Below the pieces are notes generated by a model, which saw only the letters and a program-made list of their open reading frames with translations, was not told the origin of the DNA and did not search any database. Source: Microcaldota archaeon (GTDB taxonomy: Archaea > Micrarchaeota > Micrarchaeia > Anstonellales > J096). From it: a stretch of DNA of 16,600 nt. A program made the position numbers and the translations under genes. Positions within the stretch are counted from its first letter, which is position 1. Each line of letters opens with the position of its first letter. The stretch is taken from contig JAPLWW010000095.1 of assembly GCA_026396375.1 (NCBI GenBank), forward strand, positions 1-16,600, given 5' to 3'. Below are positions 1 to 6,475 of this stretch, piece after piece.

Positions 1-19
1 GATTATAAAGCCAGAAATA

Positions 20-316
20 TTAAGCATGTTTAAATTGGAGTTTCCAGTCCTTTGCGGCTTTATTAGGGACAGGGGTTGATCTTCCGCTATTAAGGTTTGA
101 AATTTCGTCACTTTTTATCAGGAAGGCTTCTATATTCTTGAATTTATAAATAATTTTTAATATTTGTTCTGGATTTTCAGTAATAATTGCTGATTTTGTC
201 AAATAATTGAGATTTTTTATCTTTTTCAAATAATAGTAGAACATTCGTTTTGTTCGGGTATATTCCTTTTTATTTGTATATTTTATATCATATATTATTA
301 TATTATATGTAACCAT
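20..316 (-). CDS. Small hypothetical protein, possible ferredoxin-like (Cas2/VapD-like) fold
   Basis: A 98-residue protein that I do not recognise as a named family. The first 75 residues suggest alternating strands and helices: a hydrophobic strand ending in YDI (residues about 4-11), a basic Tyr-rich helix (about 16-34), a second strand LTKSAIIT (about 39-46), a helix (about 50-60) and a third strand (about 62-69). A strand ending in Y-D-I followed by a basic helix is reminiscent of Cas2/VapD-type small ferredoxin-fold proteins, but one expected strand is not obvious, and there is no CRISPR array or other cas gene in view. The region is visibly more A+T-rich than the rest of the window, which may mean acquired DNA. 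The ATG at 316 lies about 30 nt from a TATA-like element (341-350), fitting a leaderless transcript. The real-gene call rests on length and promoter spacing; the function is unknown. Confidence 0.5.
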   Translation of the reverse strand: MVTYNIIIYDIKYTNKKEYTRTKRMFYYYLKKIKNLNYLTKSAIITENPEQILKIIYKFKNIEAFLIKSDEISNLNSGRSTPVPNKAAKDWKLQFKHA

Positions 317-340
317 AGTAACATATTATTATTATTAAGA

Positions 341-350
341 GTTTATAATT
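341..350. promoter_or_regulatory. Shared TATA-like element for divergent genes
   Basis: The sequence gtttataatt is centred at about 345. On the plus strand it lies about 27 nt before the helicase ATG at 373; on the minus strand it reads aattataaac and lies about 30 nt before the ATG at 316. Both distances match the archaeal TATA-to-start spacing for leaderless mRNAs, so one near-symmetric TBP site may serve both genes. Seen: motif and spacing. Inferred: bidirectional use. Confidence 0.5.
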
Positions 351-372
351 GTTTTGATTGAATTGTGGAAGT

Positions 373-975
373 ATGGAGTCCCTCTCTCTTCTATTGCCTT
401 TAAGGGAATACCAAAAAAACATTGCAAACGCATGTTTAATCTATAATACTCTGATAGTTTTGCCGACCGGCCTTGGAAAAACGCTGATCGCGTTTGAAGC
501 AATGAGAAATTTCAAGAAAGTCCTTTTTTTGGCCCCAACAAAACCGCTGTGCAAACAGCACCTTAATTCTTTTTTGTCCCAGACGAACGCCTCAAAAGAA
601 GACGTCATTTTATTGACAGGAGAAATAAAGGCAGCAGAAAGAAACGCGCTTTACTCGAAAAAATATGTTTTTGCAACGCCCCAAACAATCCAGAAAGACG
701 TCGAAAAGGATCCTGATCTCCTGATTCTGTTTGATCTTGTTGTTTTTGACGAATGCCATAGGGCAACAGGCGCTGAGGGCGACCGGCCTTCCGGTTATCA
801 TGAAAAGATCCCTTCTTGTTTCCTTGGGAAACGTCATTGCCAGGATAAAATCAAATGCGAAATACAGGATGTTTGTCCTTTATTCGATGATACTCAATCT
901 CGATCACATTATAACCCTTTTCGAGACCCAGGGGACCTTCTCAACCCTGAAATTCATATCCGACCTTATCATTGA
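373..975 (+). CDS. hef: Hef-family helicase, N-terminal fragment (frameshifted; real homology ends near 771)
   Basis: First RecA-like domain of an archaeal Hef/FANCM-type superfamily 2 DNA helicase, which acts on stalled or branched replication forks. Visible motifs: the LREYQ start of the domain, Walker A LPTGLGKT, motif Ia LAPTKPLCKQ, the TPQTI motif, and Walker B as DECH at 748-759. Immediately after HRATG (end 771) homology stops. The expected NYAY segment and the TASPG motif III are absent, and the remaining residues to 975 are out-of-frame product. The conserved continuation resumes at about 773 in another frame. I chose the ATG at 373, not the in-frame TTG at 358, because the TATA element at 341-350 is about 27 nt upstream and a leaderless transcript would begin there. 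As sequenced the protein could not be an active helicase. This is either a recent deletion (pseudogene) or an assembly error. Confidence 0.82.
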   Translation: MESLSLLLPLREYQKNIANACLIYNTLIVLPTGLGKTLIAFEAMRNFKKVLFLAPTKPLCKQHLNSFLSQTNASKEDVILLTGEIKAAERNALYSKKYVFATPQTIQKDVEKDPDLLILFDLVVFDECHRATGAEGDRPSGYHEKIPSCFLGKRHCQDKIKCEIQDVCPLFDDTQSRSHYNPFRDPGDLLNPEIHIRPYH

Positions 976-1687
976 AAAAGGCGAGAAAAAGGCAATTAAG
1001 GAATTGACAAGGTCTTCGGATTTCATAAAGGCCAAATTCATCATGGAAACCATGATGAAGGAAGGAAAGGAGCATCCCAAAATGGACAAGCTTATCCTGA
1101 TGTTCGGCAATGAGCTGAAAAACAAGAAATGCATGGTCTTTGTCCAATATGTCGAGCAGGCAAAATACATCGCAGGCCTCCTTACAAAAAAAGGATATCC
1201 TGCCCAATTTTTCATAGGAAAAAGGAAAAGCTACAACAAGCAGCAGCAGGAGCAGACCCTGCAGGATTTCCGGGACAGCAAATTCAATATCCTGGTCGCC
1301 TCAAGCATAGGCGAGGAGGGGATAGACATCCCCAGCACGGACGCAGTCATCTTCTATGAGCCTGTCCCAAGCGAAATAAGATTGATACAAAGAAGGGGCA
1401 GGACAGGCAGGGCCCATAAAGGGGAGGTTTTCATTCTCATAACAAGGGGAACCAGGGACGAGGCATACCACTGGGTATCAAAGAAAAAGGAGACAAAGAT
1501 GTATTCCCTGATAAACATCGTCAACGAGGAGCTTGAGTCAAGGAGAAAGGACAGGGAAAGGCTTATCCAGGAGAAGAAGATGGTGCAGGAGCAGAAGCCG
1601 AAGAAAAAGATAGAGGTAAAGGAGCAGGAGAACATAAACGCGAATGAAAAGAGCGGCCTGCAGAGGAAGCTGAACGACTACTTTTAG
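773..1687 (+). CDS. hef: Hef-family helicase, C-terminal fragment with C-terminal PIP box
   Basis: Second half of the same helicase in a different frame. Homology begins at LRATGL (773-790), runs through the helical insertion (NLDHIITLFETQG) characteristic of Hef, then helicase motif IV (MVFVQYVEQAKYI), motif V (LVASSIGEEGIDIP) and motif VI (IQRRGRTGR). After the helicase core comes a Lys/Glu-rich linker and then QRKLNDYF as the last eight residues (1661-1684). This matches the PCNA-interaction consensus Q-x-x-L-x-x-aromatic-aromatic. There is no XPF-type nuclease domain, unlike the long euryarchaeal Hef, so the intact protein would be a helicase-only form docked to PCNA. The frame is open from a TTG at 731 and the first ATG is at 800, but no promoter or RBS suggests independent expression. 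The stop at 1685-1687 is 9 nt from the 3' end of the opposing tRNA gene. Confidence 0.82.
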   Translation: MRATGLPVIMKRSLLVSLGNVIARIKSNAKYRMFVLYSMILNLDHIITLFETQGTFSTLKFISDLIIEKGEKKAIKELTRSSDFIKAKFIMETMMKEGKEHPKMDKLILMFGNELKNKKCMVFVQYVEQAKYIAGLLTKKGYPAQFFIGKRKSYNKQQQEQTLQDFRDSKFNILVASSIGEEGIDIPSTDAVIFYEPVPSEIRLIQRRGRTGRAHKGEVFILITRGTRDEAYHWVSKKKETKMYSLINIVNEELESRRKDRERLIQEKKMVQEQKPKKKIEVKEQENINANEKSGLQRKLNDYF

Positions 1688-1696
1688 AATATGATG

Positions 1697-1771
1697 CGGG
1701 CCCGGGGGGATTTGAACCCCCGGCCTATGCCTTAGGAGAGCATCGCTCTATCCAAGCTGAGCTACGAGCCC
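1697..1771 (-). tRNA. tRNA-Arg (anticodon CCU)
   Basis: A 75-nt cloverleaf on the minus strand. The acceptor stem is GGGCTCG paired with CGGGCCC (one G-U), the D arm GCTC/GAGC has a GG-containing loop, and the anticodon stem ATGCT/GGCAT carries the loop CTCCTAA, giving anticodon CCT at positions 34-36. The variable loop is 5 nt, and the T arm GGGGG/CCCCC has loop TTCAAAT. The discriminator base is G, and CCA is not encoded (the next bases are CAT). There is no intron. It decodes AGG, a very frequent Arg codon in the genes of this window. Confidence 0.95.
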
Positions 1772-1792
1772 GTGTAAAACCATAATTAGCAT

Positions 1793-1809
1793 GAAAAGTA
1801 ATAAAAAAA
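1793..1809 (-). terminator. U-rich terminator after the RNR operon
   Basis: On the minus strand, just past the stop of the RNR small chain, the RNA would carry a run of seven U followed by a second U-rich patch (TTTTTTT, ATTAC, TTTT). This is the sort of U-tract that archaeal RNA polymerase terminates on. It separates the RNR genes from the tRNA gene at 1771 and may also contain the tRNA promoter's TATA region. Confidence 0.45.
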
Positions 1810-1820
1810 CAGATGTTTGC

Positions 1821-2441
1821 TTACTCATCGCACTTCGAGTATCCGCAGTCCGCGTTCATGCAGGACATGCACCCGTTGTCAACCTTCAATGCCTTCTGCC
1901 CGCACTTCGGGCATATCTTGAGGTCGATGTTGATGTCGCTCTTGCCCATCTCCGCAACCGGAACTTCGGCCTTCACGGTTTTCCTCTCCCTTTTCTTCAT
2001 TATCCCTATGTCTGAGAAGAATTTCTCCAGTATGTCCGCTATCTCCGAATATATCGAAGGATAGTACCTGCCTTCCTTGAAATGGCCTCCGTTAGGATCA
2101 TAAATGCTCTTGAATTCCTCAATGATGAAAGTCGGGTCTTCGCTTCTCCTGAAAACAGCCGAGATGAGCCTTGTCAGAACCGCGTATTCGGCTGATTTGG
2201 TCAGGTCCTTTGAGTTGATGAATATCTCATAGGGTATCTTGCTCCCGTTCTCATCTATCTTGTAGCTGAGCGTGATGTAAATCGCGTAATCGACAAAGGA
2301 GCTTTTTAATTTATAGACCTTGGCGTCAAGGACTGCTGGCCTCACATCCTTCTTTGTGGTGGTGTTCAGCTTCTCGCTTGCAAGCTCAACCGGAACTAAC
2401 GTCTTTACCTTGATTTCCTCAACGCTTTTCAGTTCAATCAT
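1821..2441 (-). CDS. Class II ribonucleotide reductase, separate C-terminal chain (TSCPD and zinc-ribbon domain)
   Basis: A 206-residue protein corresponding to the C-terminal part of B12-dependent (NrdJ) ribonucleotide reductases, here encoded as its own chain. The central region (about 50-135), with YEIFINSKD and a YPSIYSEIADILEKF helix, is the TSCPD-type domain. The C-terminus has CPKCGQ, then C-x2-C and finally CGYSKC, a Cys-rich zinc-ribbon-like module. In the family, the terminal cysteines shuttle electrons to the active-site disulfide. The gene starts 4 nt after the large-chain stop, and the GGTGA Shine-Dalgarno overlaps that stop codon, so translation is probably coupled and the two chains made together. 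The frame differs from the large chain, so this is a true separate start and not a readthrough. The split looks natural because no conserved segment is obviously missing. Confidence 0.82.
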   Translation of the reverse strand: MIELKSVEEIKVKTLVPVELASEKLNTTTKKDVRPAVLDAKVYKLKSSFVDYAIYITLSYKIDENGSKIPYEIFINSKDLTKSAEYAVLTRLISAVFRRSEDPTFIIEEFKSIYDPNGGHFKEGRYYPSIYSEIADILEKFFSDIGIMKKRERKTVKAEVPVAEMGKSDINIDLKICPKCGQKALKVDNGCMSCMNADCGYSKCDE

Positions 2442-2442
2442 G

Positions 2443-2450
2443 CTTTCACC
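2443..2450 (-). promoter_or_regulatory. Shine-Dalgarno overlapping the upstream stop codon
   Basis: On the minus strand the sequence AGCGGGTGAAAGCATG places GGTGA (complementary to the 16S rRNA 3' end) 4 nt before the ATG at 2441. Its TGA is the stop codon of the RNR large chain. This favours translational coupling of the two RNR chains and fixes the start of the second one. Confidence 0.65.
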
Positions 2451-4941
2451 CGCTCATAAGGCCCTTCTTCATGGCATGGTACACTGTCGTCAGCTTTCCG
2501 TCAGGCATCATTATGATGTCATCCCCCTTTGCGACGACCTCGCTGCCGTTCATCTTTATCTTGAAACTCTTGTCCTTCTCCTCGTCAAACTCGCTCTTCT
2601 TCCCTGTAGCCGTTGACAATATTGGATATCTGCTCCCTTCCCTATATATTGTTATTCCCTTGAGCCCGTTCTTCCATGCCTCGATGTAGATGTTGGATAT
2701 AACTTCTGGCTCTATGTCCTCAGGGAGATTGACAGTTGAGGATATGCTGTGGTCTATGTATCTCTGCGCCATTCCCTGTATCTTCACCCTTTTCAATGGA
2801 TCCAGCTTGTGCGCAGTGCTGAAGAAATAATCCGGAAGGATGTTCATCAATGCCTCATCTGTCTCCGCCTTTTCTATAGATCCAGCCAATCCGTTCATGT
2901 CAATATATGCCTGGACCGTTGGATGGAATATCTTGAAGCTCCTGTCAAGGCTTTCGCTTCTCCTTGTGTAATACAATGCGAAGATAGGCTCAATGCCTCC
3001 GCTCACTCCTAAATATCTTTTGTTGTTAAGCACAAACCCGACCGCGATGTTTGATATTGTCCCGGTTGGGGCTATGCTCAATACTCCTGCATTCCTAAGC
3101 CCATTTTTCTTTATGCTCTCCTTTACCTCGCTGTCCAAGGCTTCCTTGAAGAAGGGATTCTTGGAATAATCATCATATTTGAAAAGGTTGAATGATCCCT
3201 TCTCCTTTGCTATCTTCGAGGAATAAAGGTATGCCCTGTTGCATATGAATTTCATCACCTGCTCCAGGTTTTTCAGCCCCTCGTCGCTGTCATAGGCTAC
3301 CCCAAGCTGGTTGAACATGTCGGCAATGCCCATTACCCCCAATCCTATCCTTCTTGTGTTCTCTGCGGCCTTCTTCTGCTTTTCCAGGGGATTCATCTTT
3401 GAGTTCCAGCTTGTTATGTTGTCCAGGAACCTCACAAGGTGGTCTATTGACTCGCCAATCAGATTCCAGTCTATCTTCGCCTTGTCGGTGTATGGATCTG
3501 AAACCATCCTTGAAAGATTTAAGCTTCCAAGGTTGCATGCCCCTCCGTCCTCCAATGGCACCTCGCCGCATGGATTCGTCGTTATTATAGGAGCCCCAAT
3601 ATAGTTGCTTGGGCTGTATTTCGACAGCTTGCTCCAGAACATGAGCCCGGGCTCCGCGTTCTTGTAGTTGCTTTCAACAAACTTGTTCCAGATGTCCCTT
3701 GCCTTCACCAGTTTTTTCGTGCTGCCTGATTTTTTGCTCCCGAAATAAAGCAGGAAATCCCCTGATTCCCTTACCGCAAGGTCAAAATCATAGTCCTTGA
3801 GCTCAATGACATAGTCCCCAAAGATATCCCTTTGCCTTTCATTCCTGAAGTCATTCTCACTGACCCCTGTCTTGTAATTCTCCTCAAGGTATTTGTTGAG
3901 TTGTTCAATCGAGTCAAACTTCTCGACAAGCTCGTATTTCTCTATTTCCTTTGAAGGTATCCCCAATGAGTAATGGCTTTCCTCAGGATCATGCAGCGCC
4001 TCCTCTATCCTGCCCTTCTCCTTTTTCTTGTATATCAGGATCTTATCTTTCCCGTAAGTATTTTGCTCAACAACCGAGCTCATGAACTCGTCATTCACCT
4101 TTATGCTTATGTTCCCAAACCTTATCTGGACATTCTCAACTACGATCTTCTTTGCCTTGTCCAGCTGCGAATCGCTGTATATCCCGCTGAACTTCATCTG
4201 GTCTATTATCTGGTTTGTGGTCCAGTTCGGCTTGTGCTTTATGTCGATGAAATTGAATATGTCGGGATGCTTGATGTCTATTGTAAGCATGAGCGCGCCC
4301 CTTCTTCCGCTCTGGCCGATTATCCCTGTGGTTAAACTGTAAAGCTCCATGAAGCTCGATGCCCCTGAGCTGAAGTTTGCGGCATTATGCACAATCGCGT
4401 CCTTGGGCCTCAATGGCGTGATGTCAATTCCCACTCCTCCCCCATAGCTGTATGTCTTTGCTGCCTCTGAGGCTGCCTTGAATATGCTTTCAAGGTTGTC
4501 ATCCTCTATTTTTATCACAAAGCAATTGGCCAATGTTTTTGTCCTGAACAAATCGCCTGCGCCTGCCATCACCCTCCCGCCCGGCATCCAGTACCCCTCG
4601 AACATGTCATTGTAGAATTTCAGGGCCCACTGCTCTGCGTCCTTCTCCTTTTCAACGGCTGCGGTGAATGCGCTTACCCTTGCAAAGAGCATCTCAGGCC
4701 TTGTCTCTATGTACTCGTCCCTCACGTTCCTCAGGAAATATTTTTTCTTGTAGATGTTTTGCGCCAAATCATTGTCCAGAAGGTAGTTGTCATCCTTCTC
4801 AAGCTTGTTTTCCTCAAGCCTTTCCACTATCGAATAGAGGACCTTCTCATAGGTTGCGATCCATTCCTCGGAGCCGGTTTCCCTAAGCTTGCTTTTGTAT
4901 TCAAACATTTCGTCAAGTAGCTCTCGGGTTCTTTTTTCCAT
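2446..4941 (-). CDS. nrdJ: Adenosylcobalamin-dependent (class II) ribonucleotide reductase, catalytic chain
   Basis: This enzyme reduces ribonucleotides to deoxyribonucleotides using a B12-derived thiyl radical; it is the DNA-precursor enzyme of this cell. The 831-residue chain has NPCGE with the radical Cys at 458, flanked by the redox partner cysteines Cys140 (LANCFVIK) and Cys469 (GACNLGSLNL). The 11-residue spacing between radical and partner Cys is the family spacing. SYGGGVGI, GRRGALM, TRRIGLGVMG and APTGTISNIA are further NrdJ/NrdA-type motifs. About 95-100 residues between NDEFM and KARDIW appear to be an insertion relative to compact bacterial NrdJ. The C-terminal TSCPD/zinc module is absent from this chain and encoded next door. 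I chose ATG 4941 over the upstream in-frame TTG at 4971 because the TATA-like box at 4978-4986 would put the transcript start near 4955. No NrdA/NrdB oxygen-dependent system is visible. Confidence 0.93.
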   Translation of the reverse strand: MEKRTRELLDEMFEYKSKLRETGSEEWIATYEKVLYSIVERLEENKLEKDDNYLLDNDLAQNIYKKKYFLRNVRDEYIETRPEMLFARVSAFTAAVEKEKDAEQWALKFYNDMFEGYWMPGGRVMAGAGDLFRTKTLANCFVIKIEDDNLESIFKAASEAAKTYSYGGGVGIDITPLRPKDAIVHNAANFSSGASSFMELYSLTTGIIGQSGRRGALMLTIDIKHPDIFNFIDIKHKPNWTTNQIIDQMKFSGIYSDSQLDKAKKIVVENVQIRFGNISIKVNDEFMSSVVEQNTYGKDKILIYKKKEKGRIEEALHDPEESHYSLGIPSKEIEKYELVEKFDSIEQLNKYLEENYKTGVSENDFRNERQRDIFGDYVIELKDYDFDLAVRESGDFLLYFGSKKSGSTKKLVKARDIWNKFVESNYKNAEPGLMFWSKLSKYSPSNYIGAPIITTNPCGEVPLEDGGACNLGSLNLSRMVSDPYTDKAKIDWNLIGESIDHLVRFLDNITSWNSKMNPLEKQKKAAENTRRIGLGVMGIADMFNQLGVAYDSDEGLKNLEQVMKFICNRAYLYSSKIAKEKGSFNLFKYDDYSKNPFFKEALDSEVKESIKKNGLRNAGVLSIAPTGTISNIAVGFVLNNKRYLGVSGGIEPIFALYYTRRSESLDRSFKIFHPTVQAYIDMNGLAGSIEKAETDEALMNILPDYFFSTAHKLDPLKRVKIQGMAQRYIDHSISSTVNLPEDIEPEVISNIYIEAWKNGLKGITIYREGSRYPILSTATGKKSEFDEEKDKSFKIKMNGSEVVAKGDDIIMMPDGKLTTVYHAMKKGLMSG

Positions 4942-4977
4942 AGGGATCACAATCTCTTTCTGCTTTTGCAATCCAGC

Positions 4978-4986
4978 TTTTAAAAA
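4978..4986 (-). promoter_or_regulatory. TATA-like box for the RNR operon
   Basis: On the minus strand TTTTTAAAA is centred about 41 nt before ATG 4941. This predicts transcription starting near 4955 with a short leader, and excludes the TTG at 4971 as the start. Confidence 0.4.
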
Positions 4987-4995
4987 GGAAACTGG

Positions 4996-5015
4996 AAAAG
5001 GGTTTTAAGCCTTTT
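4996..5015. other. Small hairpin between the Yip1 gene and the RNR promoter
   Basis: AAAAGG (4996-5001) and CCTTTT (5010-5015) are perfect inverted repeats with an 8-nt loop. The element lies downstream of the Yip1-domain gene and upstream of the nrdJ TATA box. It could assist termination of the former or be an operator of the latter; nothing in the sequence decides. Confidence 0.3.
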
Positions 5016-5032
5016 GGGGATTGCCTGTTTTT

Positions 5033-5719
5033 TCAGTCAGATGCGCCGATTCCCATCATCAATACCATATAGATCATATAAAGCGCCATGAAAACCATGA
5101 ACGATATGATAATAGGCACCATAACTGCCGCTATCGCCCTGTTCCTGCTGATGCCGTGCACTGCCCTTATCGCCTTGTATTGCAAATAGATAGCATATAT
5201 TGAAGCAATCATCGCAACCTGGCCTATGATGGGTATGAGTGAGATAAAGAATATGGGTATCATGAAAAGGCCGTTTGCCCCGCCCAGCGTTCCGAGTATC
5301 CCAAGCATCTTCCCGAAGCTTCCCTTCCCTCCGAGCAGCTTTGCCATTATATGGATGATCAGGGTATTGATTATCCAGCTTATTATTATGAAAAGTATAT
5401 ATGCGATGAAACAGGCAACAACGATTCCAAGGGCAGGAACCGCATATGCCACAAGAATTTCCCTTTTTCCTATCCAGGTTAAAACAACTGCTATTGCTAC
5501 AAATGCAAAAACAAGCATTGCCAATGAAAGTGCCAGAATGGGCGTGATCCCGACCAATATATCCTTCAAGCCAATCCCAAACCCCGTCTTCTTTGCTTCC
5601 GAGGCTATCGTCTTGCTAGGCTCCGTTATTATCTTGGCATATATCCCTTTCCTTTCAAAGGGAAAAATTGAAAAGTATTTCTCGATCCATCTCTTCAGTG
5701 TTTCGATAAGCTCGTCCAT
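5033..5719 (-). CDS. Yip1-domain integral membrane protein
   Basis: A 228-residue membrane protein with a soluble N-terminus of about 50 residues that includes the TEPSKTIASEAKK segment. About five hydrophobic helices follow (roughly 54-82, 88-120, 148-164, 165-183 and 195-223). The loop after the second helix, LLGGKGSFGKMLGILG, and the cytosolic-looking VHGISRNRAIAAV before the last helix are typical of the Yip1 (PF04893-type) family. In eukaryotes related proteins act in membrane trafficking; in archaea and bacteria the role is unknown. The ATG at 5719 is 27 nt from the TATA element shared with psmB, so the transcript is probably leaderless. It does not share a transcript with psmB, and its only link to nrdJ is that it lies upstream on the same strand. 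Confidence 0.75.
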   Translation of the reverse strand: MDELIETLKRWIEKYFSIFPFERKGIYAKIITEPSKTIASEAKKTGFGIGLKDILVGITPILALSLAMLVFAFVAIAVVLTWIGKREILVAYAVPALGIVVACFIAYILFIIISWIINTLIIHIMAKLLGGKGSFGKMLGILGTLGGANGLFMIPIFFISLIPIIGQVAMIASIYAIYLQYKAIRAVHGISRNRAIAAVMVPIIISFMVFMALYMIYMVLMMGIGASD

Positions 5720-5740
5720 AAACTTGATATCCTGCCAAGA

Positions 5741-5750
5741 TTTTTAAACT
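5741..5750. promoter_or_regulatory. Shared symmetric TATA element (Yip1 gene / psmB)
   Basis: tttttaaact is centred at about 5746, 27 nt from the ATG at 5719 (minus) and 26 nt from the ATG at 5772 (plus). TTTAAA is its own reverse complement. The equal spacing to both start codons suggests one TBP site driving two leaderless transcripts in opposite directions. Confidence 0.6.
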
Positions 5751-5771
5751 ATACATGTCAACTCATAATAC

Positions 5772-6413
5772 ATGAATATGAATTCTTCCGATGAAATGAA
5801 AAAAGGGATCCAAACCGGGACAACCACAGTCGGCCTTGTGGGCGAGGACGGAGTCGTTTTCGCGGCAGACAAAAGGGCGACAATGGGATACCTCATAGCA
5901 AGTAAGGACATCGATAAGATTCATCTGATAGACGATCATATAGCAATAACCATAGCAGGCTCAGTCGGGGACGCCCAGATGCTCATCAGATGGTTAAGAG
6001 TCGAGATGATGAAGTACAGGCACGAGAACGAGAAGTCCATTTCCGTGGAGGCAGCAGCGACATTGCTAGCCAACATACTTTCAAGCAACAAGTACTTCCC
6101 ATTCTGGATCCAGATAATCATGGGGGGCTATGACATAAGGCCTAGGATATTCAGCATAGACATGGTCGGAGGAGTGACTGAAGAGTCAAAAACCTCAACA
6201 GGCTCAGGATCCCCTGTCGCATTCGGAGTCATAGATACACAATACAAGAAGGGAATGAAGGTCAGCGAGCTTATCCCGATTGCCGCGAAGTCGGTGATGG
6301 CAGCGATGGGAAGGGATGCCGCAACAGGCGAGTTCATAGACATAGTAACAATAACAAAAGACGGCTCAAGGAAGCTTCAAAAGGACGAAATAGAAAAGTT
6401 AATAAAGATTTAG
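5772..6413 (+). CDS. psmB: Proteasome beta subunit (20S core, catalytic)
   Basis: Catalytic beta subunit of the archaeal 20S proteasome. The precursor has a 16-residue propeptide ending in QTG, and autocatalytic cleavage before TTTVG exposes the nucleophile Thr17 (mature Thr1). Mature Asp17 (D33 in DKR) and Lys33 (K49) are present, as is the GSGSPVAFG motif. Length (213) is normal for the family. The start at ATG 5772 fits a leaderless transcript, with the TATA element 26 nt upstream; an ATG two codons later is possible but less well spaced. The alpha subunit and the unfoldase PAN are not in this window. The next gene on the strand, fttA, is 62 nt away behind a U-tract, so psmB may be monocistronic. 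Confidence 0.95.
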   Translation: MNMNSSDEMKKGIQTGTTTVGLVGEDGVVFAADKRATMGYLIASKDIDKIHLIDDHIAITIAGSVGDAQMLIRWLRVEMMKYRHENEKSISVEAAATLLANILSSNKYFPFWIQIIMGGYDIRPRIFSIDMVGGVTEESKTSTGSGSPVAFGVIDTQYKKGMKVSELIPIAAKSVMAAMGRDAATGEFIDIVTITKDGSRKLQKDEIEKLIKI

Positions 6414-6433
6414 TAGCATAAGCAGACTAATCG

Positions 6434-6443
6434 TTTTTTCTTT
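6434..6443 (+). terminator. U-rich terminator after psmB
   Basis: TTTTTTCTTT lies 20 nt beyond the psmB stop. It is a typical archaeal U-tract terminator, placed in the short gap before fttA. Confidence 0.45.
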
Positions 6444-6475
6444 AACCAATTATCTAATTCAAAAATGTGAGATAA

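Noticed and set aside
20..316. CRISPR-Cas locus at the left edge
   Set aside because: There is no repeat-spacer array and no other cas gene in the window; the Cas2 resemblance is only in outline.
748..800. Programmed ribosomal frameshifting in the helicase gene
   Set aside because: A recoding event would preserve all conserved residues; here a block including motif III is absent from every frame, so recoding cannot restore the protein.
731..1687. The helicase C-terminal half as an independent gene
   Set aside because: It begins in the middle of the Hef helical insertion, has no promoter or Shine-Dalgarno, and starts from a TTG lying inside codons of the first half.
1697..1771. Intron in the tRNA gene
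   Set aside because: The anticodon arm folds into a standard 5-bp stem and 7-nt loop with no extra sequence.
3730..4080. Intein in the RNR catalytic chain
   Set aside because: There is no Cys/Ser-initiated splice block, no terminal HN with a following nucleophile, and no endonuclease motif; the segment is too short and charged.
4942..4971. TTG start at 4971 for the RNR large chain
   Set aside because: The TATA-like box is only about 11 nt upstream of it, so it would lie before the predicted transcript start; ATG 4941 fits.
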